From: Mactra quadrangularis
Taxonomy: Eukaryota; Mollusca; Bivalvia; Venerida; Mactridae
Direction of reading: 5' to 3'
Assembly: GCA_025267735.1 (NCBI GenBank)
Contig: CM046311.1
Coordinates: 29,555,399 to 29,619,398, forward strand
DNA: 64,000 nt
The notes under the pieces: model-generated
The model's database searches: none
What the model was told of the DNA's origin: nothing
The model's input: only the letters and a program-made list of their open reading frames with translations
Translations under genes and position numbers: made by a program
Shown: piece by piece, positions 24,350 to 36,600 of the stretch
Layout: each line of letters begins with the position of its first letter
Position numbering within the stretch: the first letter of the stretch is position 1

Positions 24350-24500
24350 ATATTAAAGTTTTCATAATAGGTGTTGTCAAACTTTGGATGATATCGGGAC
24401 ATGTCGACAACTTAAACGTGATTGGTTTATGTCAAAGCAATTTATGAGCCCCTGTTCGGACCCCATTTGATTAAGAAACATGTCCTCACACGATCGTCTC
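24350..24500 (-). promoter_or_regulatory. Conserved block upstream of paralog A
   Basis: 'gtgattggttt' (CCAAT box on the gene strand), 'gagcccctgttcggaccc' and 'tcacacgatcgtctc' are kept in copy B at 44215-44345 ('gtgattggtta', 'gagcccctgttcggaccc', 'tcacacgattgtctc') while surrounding bases drift. No TATA box is seen. It could be a promoter or an intronic control element upstream of the ATG exon. Confidence 0.35.
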
Positions 24501-24738
24501 TAGGGGGTAATATTTATCAGCATGGCTTAATACGGTGCTTTAATAACAATGTGCACATTTTTTCTCTTAGAATACAAAAGAGCCAAGTCAATTTCATCTA
24601 AAGGTACAGCGTTAGAAAGAAAAACTTGATCTTTGGTCATTTATTACAGTTAGATGTACTACATAAATTATATACTTTGTGGGGTACACATTACTTTAAA
24701 CCTTATAAAGATAAATACTTCTAACAATATATCACACA

Positions 24739-24893
24739 GAAGCTGCCGCACTGCACCACAACTAAACACTCTTTGAACTAATAACTTTTCGAAATCAAAC
24801 ATTTAACTAAAAATAGCGTAAACATTGTAACCTATATAAGTATCAGCTATAATTTCTAAGACTGTTTAGTTGTAGTACAGTGCGGCAGCACTT
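24739..24893. repeat. Short palindromic MITE in copy A
   Basis: 'gaagctgccgcactgcacca' at the left pairs with 'gtacagtgcggcagcactt' at the right, and 'acaactaaacact' with 'gtttagttgt'. Copy B keeps only the left half (45546-45580). About 155 bp with no coding content. Confidence 0.55.
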
Positions 24894-25790
24894 ATGTATT
24901 ATGTAATGTGATTTGAGGAATTAAAGTTTGATCGGTTCTGTGCTGGTAATAAATTATCGTGTTACAAAAATACTGTGTTATGAGAATGTGTGTGTCAATA
25001 CAGATATATTTTGTGATAAAGTATGTGCTGTGAGTGTGAAATGATATATTTGTTCTTGAGTATAAATTGTTATTAGATTTTAAAAGCAGGATTGGTAATC
25101 CTGATAGTAATTTCATTTTTGTATCAATAGCTATAATTGGTGGACAATAATGCAGACGGTTCTAAGAGTAAACAATCCAAAACTTTATTCATTTTTTTAT
25201 TGTTCATACTTTAATCCACAATGCAGCTGCGTTATTGTCGAATTATCAGAGCCTTTTCTACAATAAACCTTATTTCCCACCAGGTTTATTGCACCACATA
25301 TACTTGGATTGCGTATATCTTTTAAAACAAATACACAAATTTTATCATTCATGTATATTTCTTATTGTGCTCATTTTTTGTGCAGAGCGACAATTCAATG
25401 CAGAATACAAAATCATTTAGACAAATCATGTATGATACACTCAACGCAAGATTTGTAATTTTTGTATACATATTTACAAGCATTAGGTGTGTAGTAGATA
25501 ATGCAATACTACAATATTAACGTAATATAAGGTTACTCCCTAGCGGAACAAGTTATGTTAAAACATAATTTCATGTAAAACAGTTGTAGTAAGTTTAATT
25601 TCATGTAAATGTACATTAGTATGTTTACATAATTTATTTGTAATGACAATTAGAACAGGAAACCAATAACTTTTTATGCAATGTTTAAATCAGTCAGTTA
25701 AAACTTCATACCGTATGTTATTAATAACATCACAAATCATAAAAATCTGTCTGCAGACTTATCTTTTCATTGATATTGCCAGAAAAACAA

Positions 25791-28721
25791 GATTTGAGCA
25801 TTTTTGTGTCATAATCAGGGTGCGTGTATTGATTCGTCGACGCCATTTTTTGTCGGGTTACCTGTTTGATATACTAGAAAACTGCATTATCAATACATAA
25901 ACGCTTGCCATTTTATAGAAAGTTAAAATATAAAACCAAGAAAAAAATGCAAAACTAGTTGTAAAATGTTTTACTCTTTTTTAAACTCGCATTTATTGAA
26001 AAATAAATTGTGTTCCCTACTTAAAAGCGAGTCTTTTAACATTCTATGTACGTATCGATGAACGATCGATTGGCTGCCGGAATTAGGACAATCAATCTCC
26101 TCGAATATTTTGGTTTGCTAATAAATTAAATATAGTTCCTTTGTGTCCAAATAGACAGGAATAATTATAAAGCCTATCTTTATTTTGCTGATTTATGTGC
26201 GCAGTCAGAACATGCCCGGACAAAGCTTGCTTGTTCGATGCATTTTATTTGACTGGAAGGTTACGCACAATGAATCAAACACAGTTAGATTCCAGGCATT
26301 CTATAAATAGACATGTGACTATCTAAAACGCTGACATCGATTTTCACTGTCTTCGTCTGCAAATTTATCGCAAAGTGTATTAATTGGGGGGAAAGAGCAT
26401 ATTTTAAACCCAAATTGGCGGTTATCGGCGAAAAGGATCAATTGATTGCGCGATCGTGTTAGATTTGGGAGTTGACTTTTTATTTGAAATTCTTCCCGCG
26501 GAACAATAATTTAATTTAAATGTAAAGAATCTTAATAGTTATTGATCTTCTTGATTATTTAACAGTTTGTAAAGAAAATGCTCTATGATGTTTGATTTCT
26601 GATTTTAATTGCCTAATTATCGAAAAAAATTAACCAAATACAAAGTCATTATAAAATACATGTACTTATAATTTTATAATTTCACTATTTATAGAACAAC
26701 AAACAAATAAGTTCAATAAATAGCATTTTATTTGTTTAATCTTTAGGTTGTTTAATCCTTAGGTTGCTTTTGAAATATGTAATGAGTGATCTTTTTCTAC
26801 AGAACCATTCTATTGCATAAGATGATGTAACATCTCTACTGACAATTGGCACAAACGACGGGTCGTGACTTAATCGTTGATATCACACTATTGCATAAGA
26901 TGACGTAATCATCCCTATAGAGACGCACAACATTGTGGCAAATATTCTTACGCTTAAGATGTAGTTCGGATTACTGGTGCATTAATGCGCCTGTCATAAC
27001 AGACGAAATTTTTGAATTGCTCTATACATATACACTGAGAGACTACTTCTGGATTCGGTAAATTTTCAAAGTGAGAAAGGGTCTGAAATACGGTAAATAT
27101 ATAATTTGTTCAGGACTGAATACAACAATTAGATCATACATTCGTCAGATTTACGGCACCTTAAATGCCGAAAAGGAAAATAATATCAACATGCTATATG
27201 CAATTAAATTAAATTAACCTCAGTAAAACGTTGACGCAGGCTCAGAACAGTGTCTACTTTTAAACTCACTACACTGCTTAATCTACATGTGTGACGTCAT
27301 AATATTTCCTCTTGCAATGAAGATATTGCAGGTCGACCAATTACGTAAAGCAGGTATAATTTTGAGGAGTTTTTTCATTCTAACAATATTGTTAATCTAT
27401 ACATGTAGTTGCATTTTGCTTAGACATATAGCACAATTTACAAAATAATGATTACTATATTTATACACGAAGAGTCACAAGGTTTGGTCTATTTCAATTT
27501 TAGAGGAGTGCTGACACAATTCTGTTTCAGGTTTAATACGTATAGTTGGTTGTTGTTAAGTTCTAAGCCTAATTAACCTAAATTATCCAGGGCCATATGC
27601 ATGTATCTAAAAGTCAAAATTGTGCTACCCTTAATTTCTAATGATTTTTATCATGAAACATTAAGAAGCACCTGACTTGGATACTGGTGTATCAAACTCT
27701 TCCAAGAAAATTAAAATTAATGTAGATTTTTTTTCACTGTGTAGGTACAATTTGAAGCACAGTGAGAGCTAAGGGATAATAAGATTTATAAAATCTATTC
27801 AATAAAGAATAAATTTAAGGCTTATGGTGGAAAAGTTTCATTTCACCAAAGTGTATTCTGACAAGAACTGGAGAGATTAAGTAAAAATTCCTGAATAAAA
27901 ACTGTTAATAAAACATACTCATTAAAAAATACAACAACTGCATTAACTTAAATACATTAATTATATAAATGATAATTATTATACTATCAATAAATCTTTT
28001 GAATACATTATTTGTACTTGTTGAAGTCATCAACATAATTAGTGTTCGGAAAATTTATTACTTTTTCGTCAAAGTAACTAGTTTGTGTGTAATAATGAAC
28101 ACTGGTATTTCTATAAATCTTTGTATAACACGTTGAATCTTAACATTTGTTTTTTTCTTACAAGATATAGATAATTTGTGCATATAAAACACTTTCAACT
28201 ATTTTCCAAAAAAAGCCCATTCACTTGACTACATTAACCTCTTTGTTAATTCATGTAATCAAATGAAAAAAAAAATATCAAACAGTTTATTCTTAATTAT
28301 AACTGCAAATTTTAGCCTTCACCATTAAACACCATCAGTACAGGTAAAATTAATTTCTAAGACATTTATAATAAGCAGAAATGGGGTTTATATACATTAT
28401 TTTCTGTTCAGTTACTTTATAAATCATAGATTAGCAGCAGTGTGTTTGTCCAACTTGTCTAAAACATGCGTACTATGTAGCACACTTAAAAGACAACAAT
28501 GACGTAGTTTTAAATCTCATCTAGATTAGAGTTTTTTGCCTCGCGAACTAATTAAACAATGTGTTAGTTATATTGTAACAGTTCATAGCCTTGACTAATT
28601 ACAACAGTAACCAAACTCGTAGCAATTAGTAATTTCAATCGTTCAATATTGTAAATGACTCAAGCAGATTTTTATTGTGAAAACCGTATGAAAAAACACG
28701 TAATCATCACCACTAATAATT
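25791..28721. other. AT-rich stretch, little structure
   Basis: I see a spaced duplicate 'ctattgcataagatga' at 26810 and 26888, each followed by a related 'gtaa-catc' block. There is a TATA-like 'attctataaatagacatg' at about 26300-26320 in a relatively GC-rich patch (26040-26480), but no ORF follows it. No SINE, TIR or coding exon is supported. Confidence 0.35.
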
Positions 28722-28922
28722 TCTACGGCCATTCTGCCTCCTTCCACTGATTCTAAATCATGTAGGGCAGCAGTCAGTCACTGACGAAGTATGCACCTAG
28801 TAGTTTGTTTACAGCTAAATCCAGAGATAACGCCACTCCAGGAACAGTGAGTAGGTGGACTGACCGCTGTGATATAATTTTATAAGGTGTTGCTACAGCG
28901 TAAAACCCAACAAAAATTGAAT
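28722..28922 (+). mobile_element. SINE body without tRNA head
   Basis: It starts 'taatttctacggccattctg' and runs through 'cactgattctaaatcatgta', 'cagtcactgacgaagtatgc', 'agtgagtaggtggactgacc', and ends 'acagcgtaaaacccaacaaa'. The tRNA-related promoter is missing. Confidence 0.78.
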
Positions 28923-30030
28923 AAATCTAAACACAATGAATACCCCAGTACTTTCAGTGCTTTGATTTAATGCGTTTTAGGTTTAATCACGCATTTGAAA
29001 GGAAAAGGTTTAACGGACACCAATTATCAATGTATTTTTTCACGTAATTGTAAACAAAATGCTATTCAAACGCGTGTTGTACTGGAAATGTGCTAATTAA
29101 AATGCCAATACAGGAATTCAATCCATGAAAATCGTCGTATCTAGCCGAAAATGGCCATATTTAAAGACGAAATTGATTATCAAAGCTTACTTATTTCGAA
29201 CATATAGTGACTACATGTATATAACTTCAAACATCACATATATATCCATAAATCCAACTCAAATACAAAATTATTGACCATTTCACTCAGATATTGCGCT
29301 AGAGCGCAGCCTTCATTTTCGATTGGTCGCCAATTTACATATTTGTCACGCTTTGGCCGATAATTTACAATGTAGGCCTTAGAATAAACGAGAAATTTAT
29401 CAAAATTGGACAATTTGGTCATTAACGAACAACTAATTATGACTGTTGGACATACTTTTCTTAATGAGAACATAAAACATCCTTCGATAGATTAGAAGTG
29501 CATGTACGAGAATAAAAGTAGCTTGCCTTTCACGACGGCCTTTCGTAAAAATGGTGCATGAGACGGAATGACGCTCTCGCATTGTCTCGCTACGACCGAA
29601 AACTTCCGTTAGTTTCCCGCCGATACTTATCATTTTAATGTAGGGTCCTTGTTAAAGCTCGGGGTTTATACTGTACATTTCTTCACATTTTGCTTATTAA
29701 GTGTCATTTTATTACTTTGATCACGTCGTAACCTGCCCTTTTTTGTTTCGGACAAAGTTGATATGTGTTATATGTTAATTATTGAGAAGAAACGTTATAT
29801 AAACGTCTCACACGAAAAAGAAGAAATGGCTTCTCATAAATTGTTTTTGAAAAACCAGATATAAAACAAAGGGGCATAGTATTCGGATGAACAAACTCGG
29901 ACACAAAACTCGGAATATCAAGCATTAGCATCCTTGGAGTACGTATACGGTAAAAAAAAATATTCTAATATATTCGAATATAAAAACGAATATTCGAACA
30001 TAAAAATTGTATTCGTTCCTGGCCTTTTTG
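28923..30030. other. Intervening sequence with weak minus-strand ORFs
   Basis: Two overlapping minus-strand ORFs (29633-29433 and 29473-29234) lie in a patch with CpG-containing stretches such as 'cacgacggcctttcgt'. Neither resembles a known domain and there are no convincing splice borders. An AT run with repeated 'atattcgaa' lies at 29960-30000. Arm 2 of the inverted duplication starts at 30031. Confidence 0.3.
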
Positions 30031-32110
30031 GAACGATGTGTAAACATCGTTCCAGAGTTAACAAACCGTAATTTCAGCTCCAAGCATTGAATCTAAGTAA
30101 AAACCCCGATCCACTCCGCATATCATTACTGCAAAATTTGATTCGGATGTTTCCGGTTAGTATATTATCCTGATAATCGCTTGCTACTTATTTCCATAGA
30201 TTTGATTTTTCATCCGGCAATAGAGCAACATGATACGGTTTACTGTGGGTATGACTAAACACGCAATAAAGTTTGGGGCAAAATGGACGAAATGGAGCAG
30301 TCTGTAGCGAAATGAAGTTTTAATTGTTAAATAATTTTTTGGGGCGTTAATATATTATCAGCAATAAAACAACAGGATGTGACTTAAACACGCAATGGAG
30401 AATTATGCGCAAATGGACGAAATGGAACAGACATTGACGAATCGGAGATTTAACTGTATAAATCCAGTGTTCAATCTAAAGCGCGCCATTGCGCAAATGC
30501 ACCCTTATGTACGCAAATGGCCTAATGTCAAACGTCTATTGGACCCGTCGGGCTCACTCGACGAAAATATGGCTATTTGCCTATATCAGACCAGGGACTT
30601 TATGTTCGTGTCTCTAATCGATCAGGCTTTTGGCGACTTTTCGTTTATTCTGTGCCCGTCCATCTCTTTAAACCCATTTCGTTAAATAGTTCTACAAAGA
30701 AATAGAAATAGTTCTAGTCGTATTAGAGACAAACATAATTAAATTTCACATTGTTTGAGCGACTGTACATACTGAGGACATAAATGTTGTTCATTTGACA
30801 TGGTACTGTACATATGCAATAACTTCAAATATCGATGGTTTTCCAATCGATGGAACGGCAGTAAACGACCGCAGCGATTGACTGGTTTACAAATGTAAAC
30901 GATAGATTCGATAGTAAAGTTCCAAAGATAACGCGATGCAGTCTGCAGGTGTCCGATTAATTTAAGAAGATAAGTTCTGTCGCATACAATTCATACTTTG
31001 CAACAAAATTTAATAATATCGGGTAACTTTACCTGTTTGTTTCTTGTGATAAATATTTCACTGACTGACTTACATGTACATGTACCTCCATGGAGAAGTT
31101 AACTAGTGAAAAGGTATATAAATATGTGATTACTTGTAACTGGCAAACAGGCCAGCGAAGAAAAATGTTCTTGTTCTGCTGGCCTAGATAAATATGAACA
31201 TAGCGATAAAAATTTTGTTGAGACTGGGTTTAAACTTTCACAAAAGTTGTGAGTTAATATTAAGTTTGACGTGTTGTTCATAGGTATTATGTATGACTGT
31301 GTCTTGATCAGTGGTGCTTTTTCACAAAAATTCTTATGAAAATAATTTTCGTAAGTCAGTTTCATATAATTAGCACTTCTAAGTCAGACAGATAATAAGC
31401 ATAACTATGAAACACAAAGGTATACACAATTCTACTGTTTTAGAATTGTTAAGCCAAACAATTAGCAAATTACTAAGGATTCTTGCTTTTCACATACGAA
31501 GATCTTTTTCGTAAAAATTTTTGTGAAAAGCACCACTGTTCTTTCAAACTCTCAGCGTCACTGCCGCAACAGTACTATCGGTGCTTTGATTTGGTGACTA
31601 CTTAATACGTGTTTGCAGTTTTGAACGGAAATTGATAAAACCAATTTTAGATGTGTGTCAGCATAATTCTGACTTTATGGTATTTGATTGCAATGATATA
31701 ATCATAAAGTGTCTAGTTAACATGTGCATACTTTAAGTTAATTAAGATATCAAAATGAAAATAGATGTGTTAATTCATAGATGGTACGTCTACTTAACTT
31801 TAAAGGGACGTTACTATGGACTTATGTCATAGCAGTTCTGCCTCTTTTATATTTATATGAATTGGTTTATTATTCTTTGACTGATTTATTTGTTTGATAA
31901 AGTAAGATAAACGTTACAATTAGCAAAACACTCAAAAAGTCAAGTTCTATCCTTGGACTGCTCTTGTTAAATTCTATAAATTGATACTTATATAGACAAT
32001 ATTGTTGCACAAGTTTGATTTTTTACATAATTATAATCTTTATTTATTAAATCAGTTCAGGACATCGTTCCTCCAGCACTCCAGTGCTTTGATTTATATA
32101 ATGGTATTTA
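30031..32110. repeat. Arm 2 of a large inverted duplication
   Basis: Reverse-complement partner of 14862-17460. It lacks the TTAA element of arm 1. It includes the paired motif 'gcaaaatggacgaaatggag' (30278) and 'gcgcaaatggacgaaatgga' (30406), about 130 bp apart, as does arm 1 in reverse. The 96-codon ORF at 30395 is not conserved in arm 1, where indels shift the frame, so I do not call it a gene. Confidence 0.88.
31309..31538. repeat. Hairpin element inside arm 2
   Basis: 'cagtggtgctttttcacaaa' at the left pairs with 'tttgtgaaaagcaccactg' at the right. It is the counterpart of 15939-16173 in arm 1. Confidence 0.65.
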
Positions 32111-32569
32111 ATCGAAAAAACTGTTTGTATATCTAACATTTATCATGCATTAACCTACTTTCATAGTATTCCGTTTTCCAAGGAAGTTTCTTAAATCAAA
32201 TGAAATTGATAAATTCTAAACATTCTTATGACCATATTTTAAATTATTTGCATTAAGCATTATATCTCAAACATTTTCATTTCCGATTTCGGTTGAGCAA
32301 ATGTTTTTGTGCGATCAACTGTATTCAATAAAACAATAGACGTTCGTATACATTTTGGGTTCATTAGAACATGTTAGTTTTATACAATTTGAAAATCAGA
32401 TAGCATAGTCAATCACGGTTACCCTTTTATAGTTAGATTTCTTTCACCTTACGAAGGTCAAAGTGCATTGAATATTCATGAAGAAGATCCAAATGCGATG
32501 AACAGGTGTGCATACAATACTAGCAAGCGTTAATTACAATTACTTTGACGCTTTCACTAACTGATATCC

Positions 32570-32634
32570 TTAGTCCAGTGGTGACGCGTCGGCCGTCAGA
32601 CCTAAAGGTTTAAGGTTCAAATTCCAGTAGCATG
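32570..32634 (+). mobile_element. tRNA-like SINE head, third type
   Basis: A-box-like 'ttagtccagtggtgacgcg' is followed by B-box-like 'ggttcaaattccagtag' 39 nt later. No acceptor-stem pairing strong enough for a functional tRNA is present. Sequence after the head is AT-rich and not shared with the main SINE body. Confidence 0.4.
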
Positions 32635-35600
32635 ATATTGTTTCAGACTAAAACCTTGCTACATTTTTTCCATCTTATTTATAATATGATGTCAGTATTA
32701 TATAAATTATCCAAATTTTTCTCCCTCGTGAATCTCGTGCACACAAAGAGTGTATTTAACGACCGAAATGTCTTTAAAGTGTTAGTTAGGTCATCATGTC
32801 TGAAACGTGTAAGCACGCTAAAATTGTCAAAAATGTAAAGAAATTATTTGTAATGTTGCTAAATTCTTTGAAATCGGATGTAACAACCTCTTTTATAATG
32901 GTTTAGCCCATATTTACAAAGGTAAGCGCCGTGACCTTCGTAAGTTGAAAGAAATCTTAATACATGTGTATTTACCTTGTATGGATAAAGATTGATAACA
33001 TAATACTCTGTAACATTAAGATGAAAAATACTATGTTTATGTATACCTTCGTTCAGTACACACTGTATACATGCTAGCAAATCGAAAATTCTCAAAATAA
33101 TAACACCGCGCAGTCAGATATTAGAACGGTACGTCGGTTGGGCTAAAAAAACCTATCTTACGAATCACCAGCGGTTGTATCAATGACAAAAAGTGTATTT
33201 ACCTGTTTTTTTTCGGGGTAACTATGAAACGGACTTTTTTTCAAAACATTAACATGAAGTATGTCGTTTATACTGTATTATGAAACACATAAAGAAATGA
33301 CGAAAACTAAAGTAGTATGAAACATCCACTCTGAGCTACACTATGTCGCCTGATACCATTCCTTTACTATGAAAGCCAGTTAGGGACTTAAAGGTTGTAG
33401 CGCTATGGACCTTACCATGTATATTTAATGCACTTATGTATTCTTATGTTTCGGTGAAACCTCCGTTATATAATTGTTATCTTAATTACATTGCAATGAA
33501 GGGTAAATATACATGTATGGTTATCGCAAGTTAAAGTTGAACTTAAACTTTTTCATTTGATTAAACGCCTATTTCTATCTTACATATTCAATGGCGCTGT
33601 ACACAAAGATAAATATAAAAAAATGAATAAGTAAAAACCCTCCCCCATAAATACATAATGCATATGCAATAACACAAAACAAAATAAAATTTATCTAACA
33701 TAATGTAATATAATGTGTAAGTGTATTGTTGTACATGTTTAGTTTTTATTGAGCTTTTATATCTCCTATTTTTGGACCTAAGTTAATTTTTACATTTTCA
33801 TCACTAATTTTACATTTGATTTTATTCATTTGATATTGAAAGTTGGTGTCATGAACAGTATAACATGATGCTACTGTTAACCGGACATGTCCTGAACAGT
33901 GTAACATAACGCCACTGTTTACCAGACATTTCCCTACAGGTGTCGAAACATCAACTTTAAAATGCCTTTAATACATCCCCGAAGGTGTCCAACCATCACC
34001 TTTAAATGAACAATTTATTTAAGCTGTAATGCAGTCATATGAAACAAGGTATACAATGACAGAGAACGTTGAATACTATTAAAAAATAGTTTATTATACC
34101 AGGGCTGGGAATCATACCAGACCCTTCATGCGAATAAAGAAGCATACCATCTACTATTGAGTCACAATGGCTGCTTATATCGAACCCGATGCTTATAAGC
34201 GTATTTTGATATTTATTGTAAAAATAAATCGTGGCAAAACGAGTGTTCCGTTGATTTTGTATCTTTGTGATAACCTAGACATCCTGTGAGTTAGATAATG
34301 ATGATAGTATCTGTATTTTGATAGCAATAACAATGTCATTTGTTTAAGAAAGACAACTCTTGAAATATGAATGTTATAATCATAATTTGAGTTGAAGTTC
34401 TTATCGTATAAAAAATTTATCTACAGGAAGTGAGTTTTTTGTTTGTTTGCAAGTTTGCATACTGACTTGTAATTTTCTTTACCTTTTATAAAATCATAAT
34501 TGCAATAAAACAGCCATACTGCTCCGTAAATCATAAGCATTTTAACTCAGTTAGATAGCATGCGGTATTATACATTAACAATGTGAGGTATTCAATTTAA
34601 AATGAAAATACAAATAGCTCAATATTGTTAAATTAGGTTACGCTCTCTGAATTTCACTTACAATTTGATAAACTTTAAAGTTGAATACTTCACCCTGATC
34701 ACATGACTACAGCCTAGACTTGAAGTTTGGCGAAAACCAATTTGAATGAGAGGTCAAAAATAGTGATTATTAAACATAAGGAATAATCAAAGCATTCACA
34801 TTTCTATTAATGTAAATTTCAATAGTAAAAATTCCAATTTTACTGTGAACAATTATCACTCATTTATTATTCATCATGACTGAAAAAAATCAGTTTAATA
34901 AACTTGATTTGTATTCAATGCTTAAAGGAAACTATTTAAAATATCATTTCGAAATATTTAATGATCCTACTGTAAAACACATTGATTCACTCCATAAGTA
35001 TAAAAAAGTATGTTGGGAACTAAAAATTGGTATGTTATAAGCGAGTGTATACTATTACCGTGTATGTTATAACCAAGCTGACTATATACTAGTATAGAGA
35101 GAGAATATAGGGGGGGGGGGGTGTAAACAGGCGACAGAAATTGGAATGTTGTAACAGAGTGTATTTTGAAACAATGTTAACTGTAGGTAAAGTGAAATTA
35201 CATGAATATCAGGATTTGGCAAGACATTTGTTTTTGGTAATAGGGACGCAACTATTAGATTACGAAAGTATAGAACAGTAATAGTTTACGCACCCTGTCT
35301 GATGTGTCTGTATTTTGTGTTTTCTCTCTATAACAAACATTTGTCAACAGTTATCATTTTAAATAATTACAGCGATGGACCCTTCTTTGACTATTTTCTA
35401 ACCAACAATCACTAATCCTTCCGCGAGAAACCAACGACATCGTCCTTTACGGATGAAAATCGATAGTAGATATCCATTTTTTCAAAAAAAGGTCTTGGCT
35501 GATTCACAGTCGTACTTTGACAATTGAAAGAACTTCAGACAAAGCATGATAATGGCCGCGCCCGATTAATGAATTACGTATTGGATAAGTGGACATTTCA

Positions 35601-36175
35601 TAATATAAAAGCTTAAATTAAAGGATATTTTTTAGTTGTTCGGTTACATTTATGCTAAATTAAGTATCCGAAATTCTAGCGAGCCTAATTCACGTCCGAA
35701 TTGTGTTCCTTTCTAGATATGGTTTTGATAAATTGTTCGTAAAAACATACTTGGAATTAGAATAATCGACTTCGAATGAACTATGTAGTATCGAACTCCT
35801 ACTAAAGTTACAAACGTTAGTAAATGATCATCAGAAATTAAGAAAACGTAAACGAAAGTTTTTTTACCGAAATAATAAACTCAACTAAAACTGCAATTAC
35901 TTTTGAAAAAAATGAATAAAAATTACGAACATCTGTTTGGTTTGCATTCCTTCCTTATGAAAGGTATCTATATGAGCTGATCTAAATTGTAGATACTTTT
36001 AAATTACACTTGAGGTTAATCATTACGTTAAATTGGTATAATACTTTAAGAGAGATAGTGTCATTGTAGTCCTATCATGGCATAGCTGTCCAATTTACTG
36101 TCTTTGAACAGGCAAATATTCCGTGAACAAAGCTTCTAACCACATGATATAAACGCAGTTGTGAGAATGATTGCA
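32635..36175. other. AT-rich stretch, few relics
   Basis: No gene is supported. A degraded tRNA-like patch is at 33106-33180 ('cgcgcagtcagatattagaa'). A 12-bp G run is at 35112-35123. A pair of related lines at 33850-33930 repeats 'gaacagt(a/g)taacat(g/a)a(t/c)gc(t/c)actgtt'. Otherwise nothing was recognised. Confidence 0.35.
34095..34172 (-). mobile_element. tRNA-like SINE head, minus strand
   Basis: On the minus strand 'gtgactcaatagtagatgg' (A-box-like) is followed by 'ggtatgattcccagcc' (B-box-like). It is degraded and unlikely to be a working tRNA. Confidence 0.35.
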
Positions 36176-36600
36176 GTATACAAGTAATTTTTAACAAGAA
36201 GTATAAACTTGTACCTGAGACACGATGTCCACTATGACAGTACGTATACAAGTAATTGTTAACAAGAAGTATATACTTGTACCTGAGACACGATGTCCAC
36301 TATGACAGTACGTATACAAGTATTTGTTAACAAGCATGAACTTGTACCTGAGACACGTGGTCAACTATGACAGTACGTATACAAGTAATTGTTAACAAGA
36401 AGTTTATACTTGTACCTGAGGCACGAGTTCCACTATGACAGTACGTATACAAGTAATTGCTAACAAGAAGTATATATTTGTACCTGAGGCACGAGTTCCA
36501 CTATGACAGTACGTATACAAGTAATTGCTTACAAGAAGTATATATTTGTACCTGAGGCATGAGGTCTATTATGACTGAAAGTATACAAGTAAGTGCACAA
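36176..36600. repeat. 68-bp tandem repeat, six units plus partial
   Basis: Units start with 'gtatacaagta' at 36176, 36244, 36312, 36377, 36445, 36513 and a partial at 36581; the third unit is 65 bp. Each unit reads gtatacaagtaattgttaac, then aagaagtatatacttgtacc, then tgagacacgatgtccactat and 'gacagtac'. Within a unit 'gtatacaagta' and 'tacttgtac' form an inverted pair, so each copy can make a small hairpin. The units show progressive variation (gagacacgatgt to gaggcacgagtt), as expected for a minisatellite. Confidence 0.92.

Larger units (their letters stand above)
21150..25790. repeat. Segmental duplication, copy A
   Basis: This stretch aligns with copy B (40705-48870) throughout, after removing insertions. 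The first shared block is 'aaaaatatcagtaaatgaaa' (21158 and 40702 region). The last shared block is 'tctgtctgcagac...cttttcattgatattg' (25745 and 48610 region). It contains the three-exon minus-strand gene and its upstream flank. Identity by eye is roughly 80-85 percent. About 800 bp at 21950-22755 is present only in A. Confidence 0.85.

Noticed and set aside
26290..26340. Core promoter with TATA box 'tctataaatag'
   Set aside because: No exon, ORF or RNA gene follows on either strand; a TATA-like word is expected by chance in AT-rich DNA.
30395..30685. 96-codon ORF in arm 2 as a gene
   Set aside because: The counterpart in arm 1 (17090-16869, minus) shifts frame by an indel after the first third, so the frame is not under constraint.
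36176..36600. CRISPR-like array of regular repeats
   Set aside because: The repeats are contiguous 68-bp units without unique spacers, in a eukaryotic context. It is a minisatellite.
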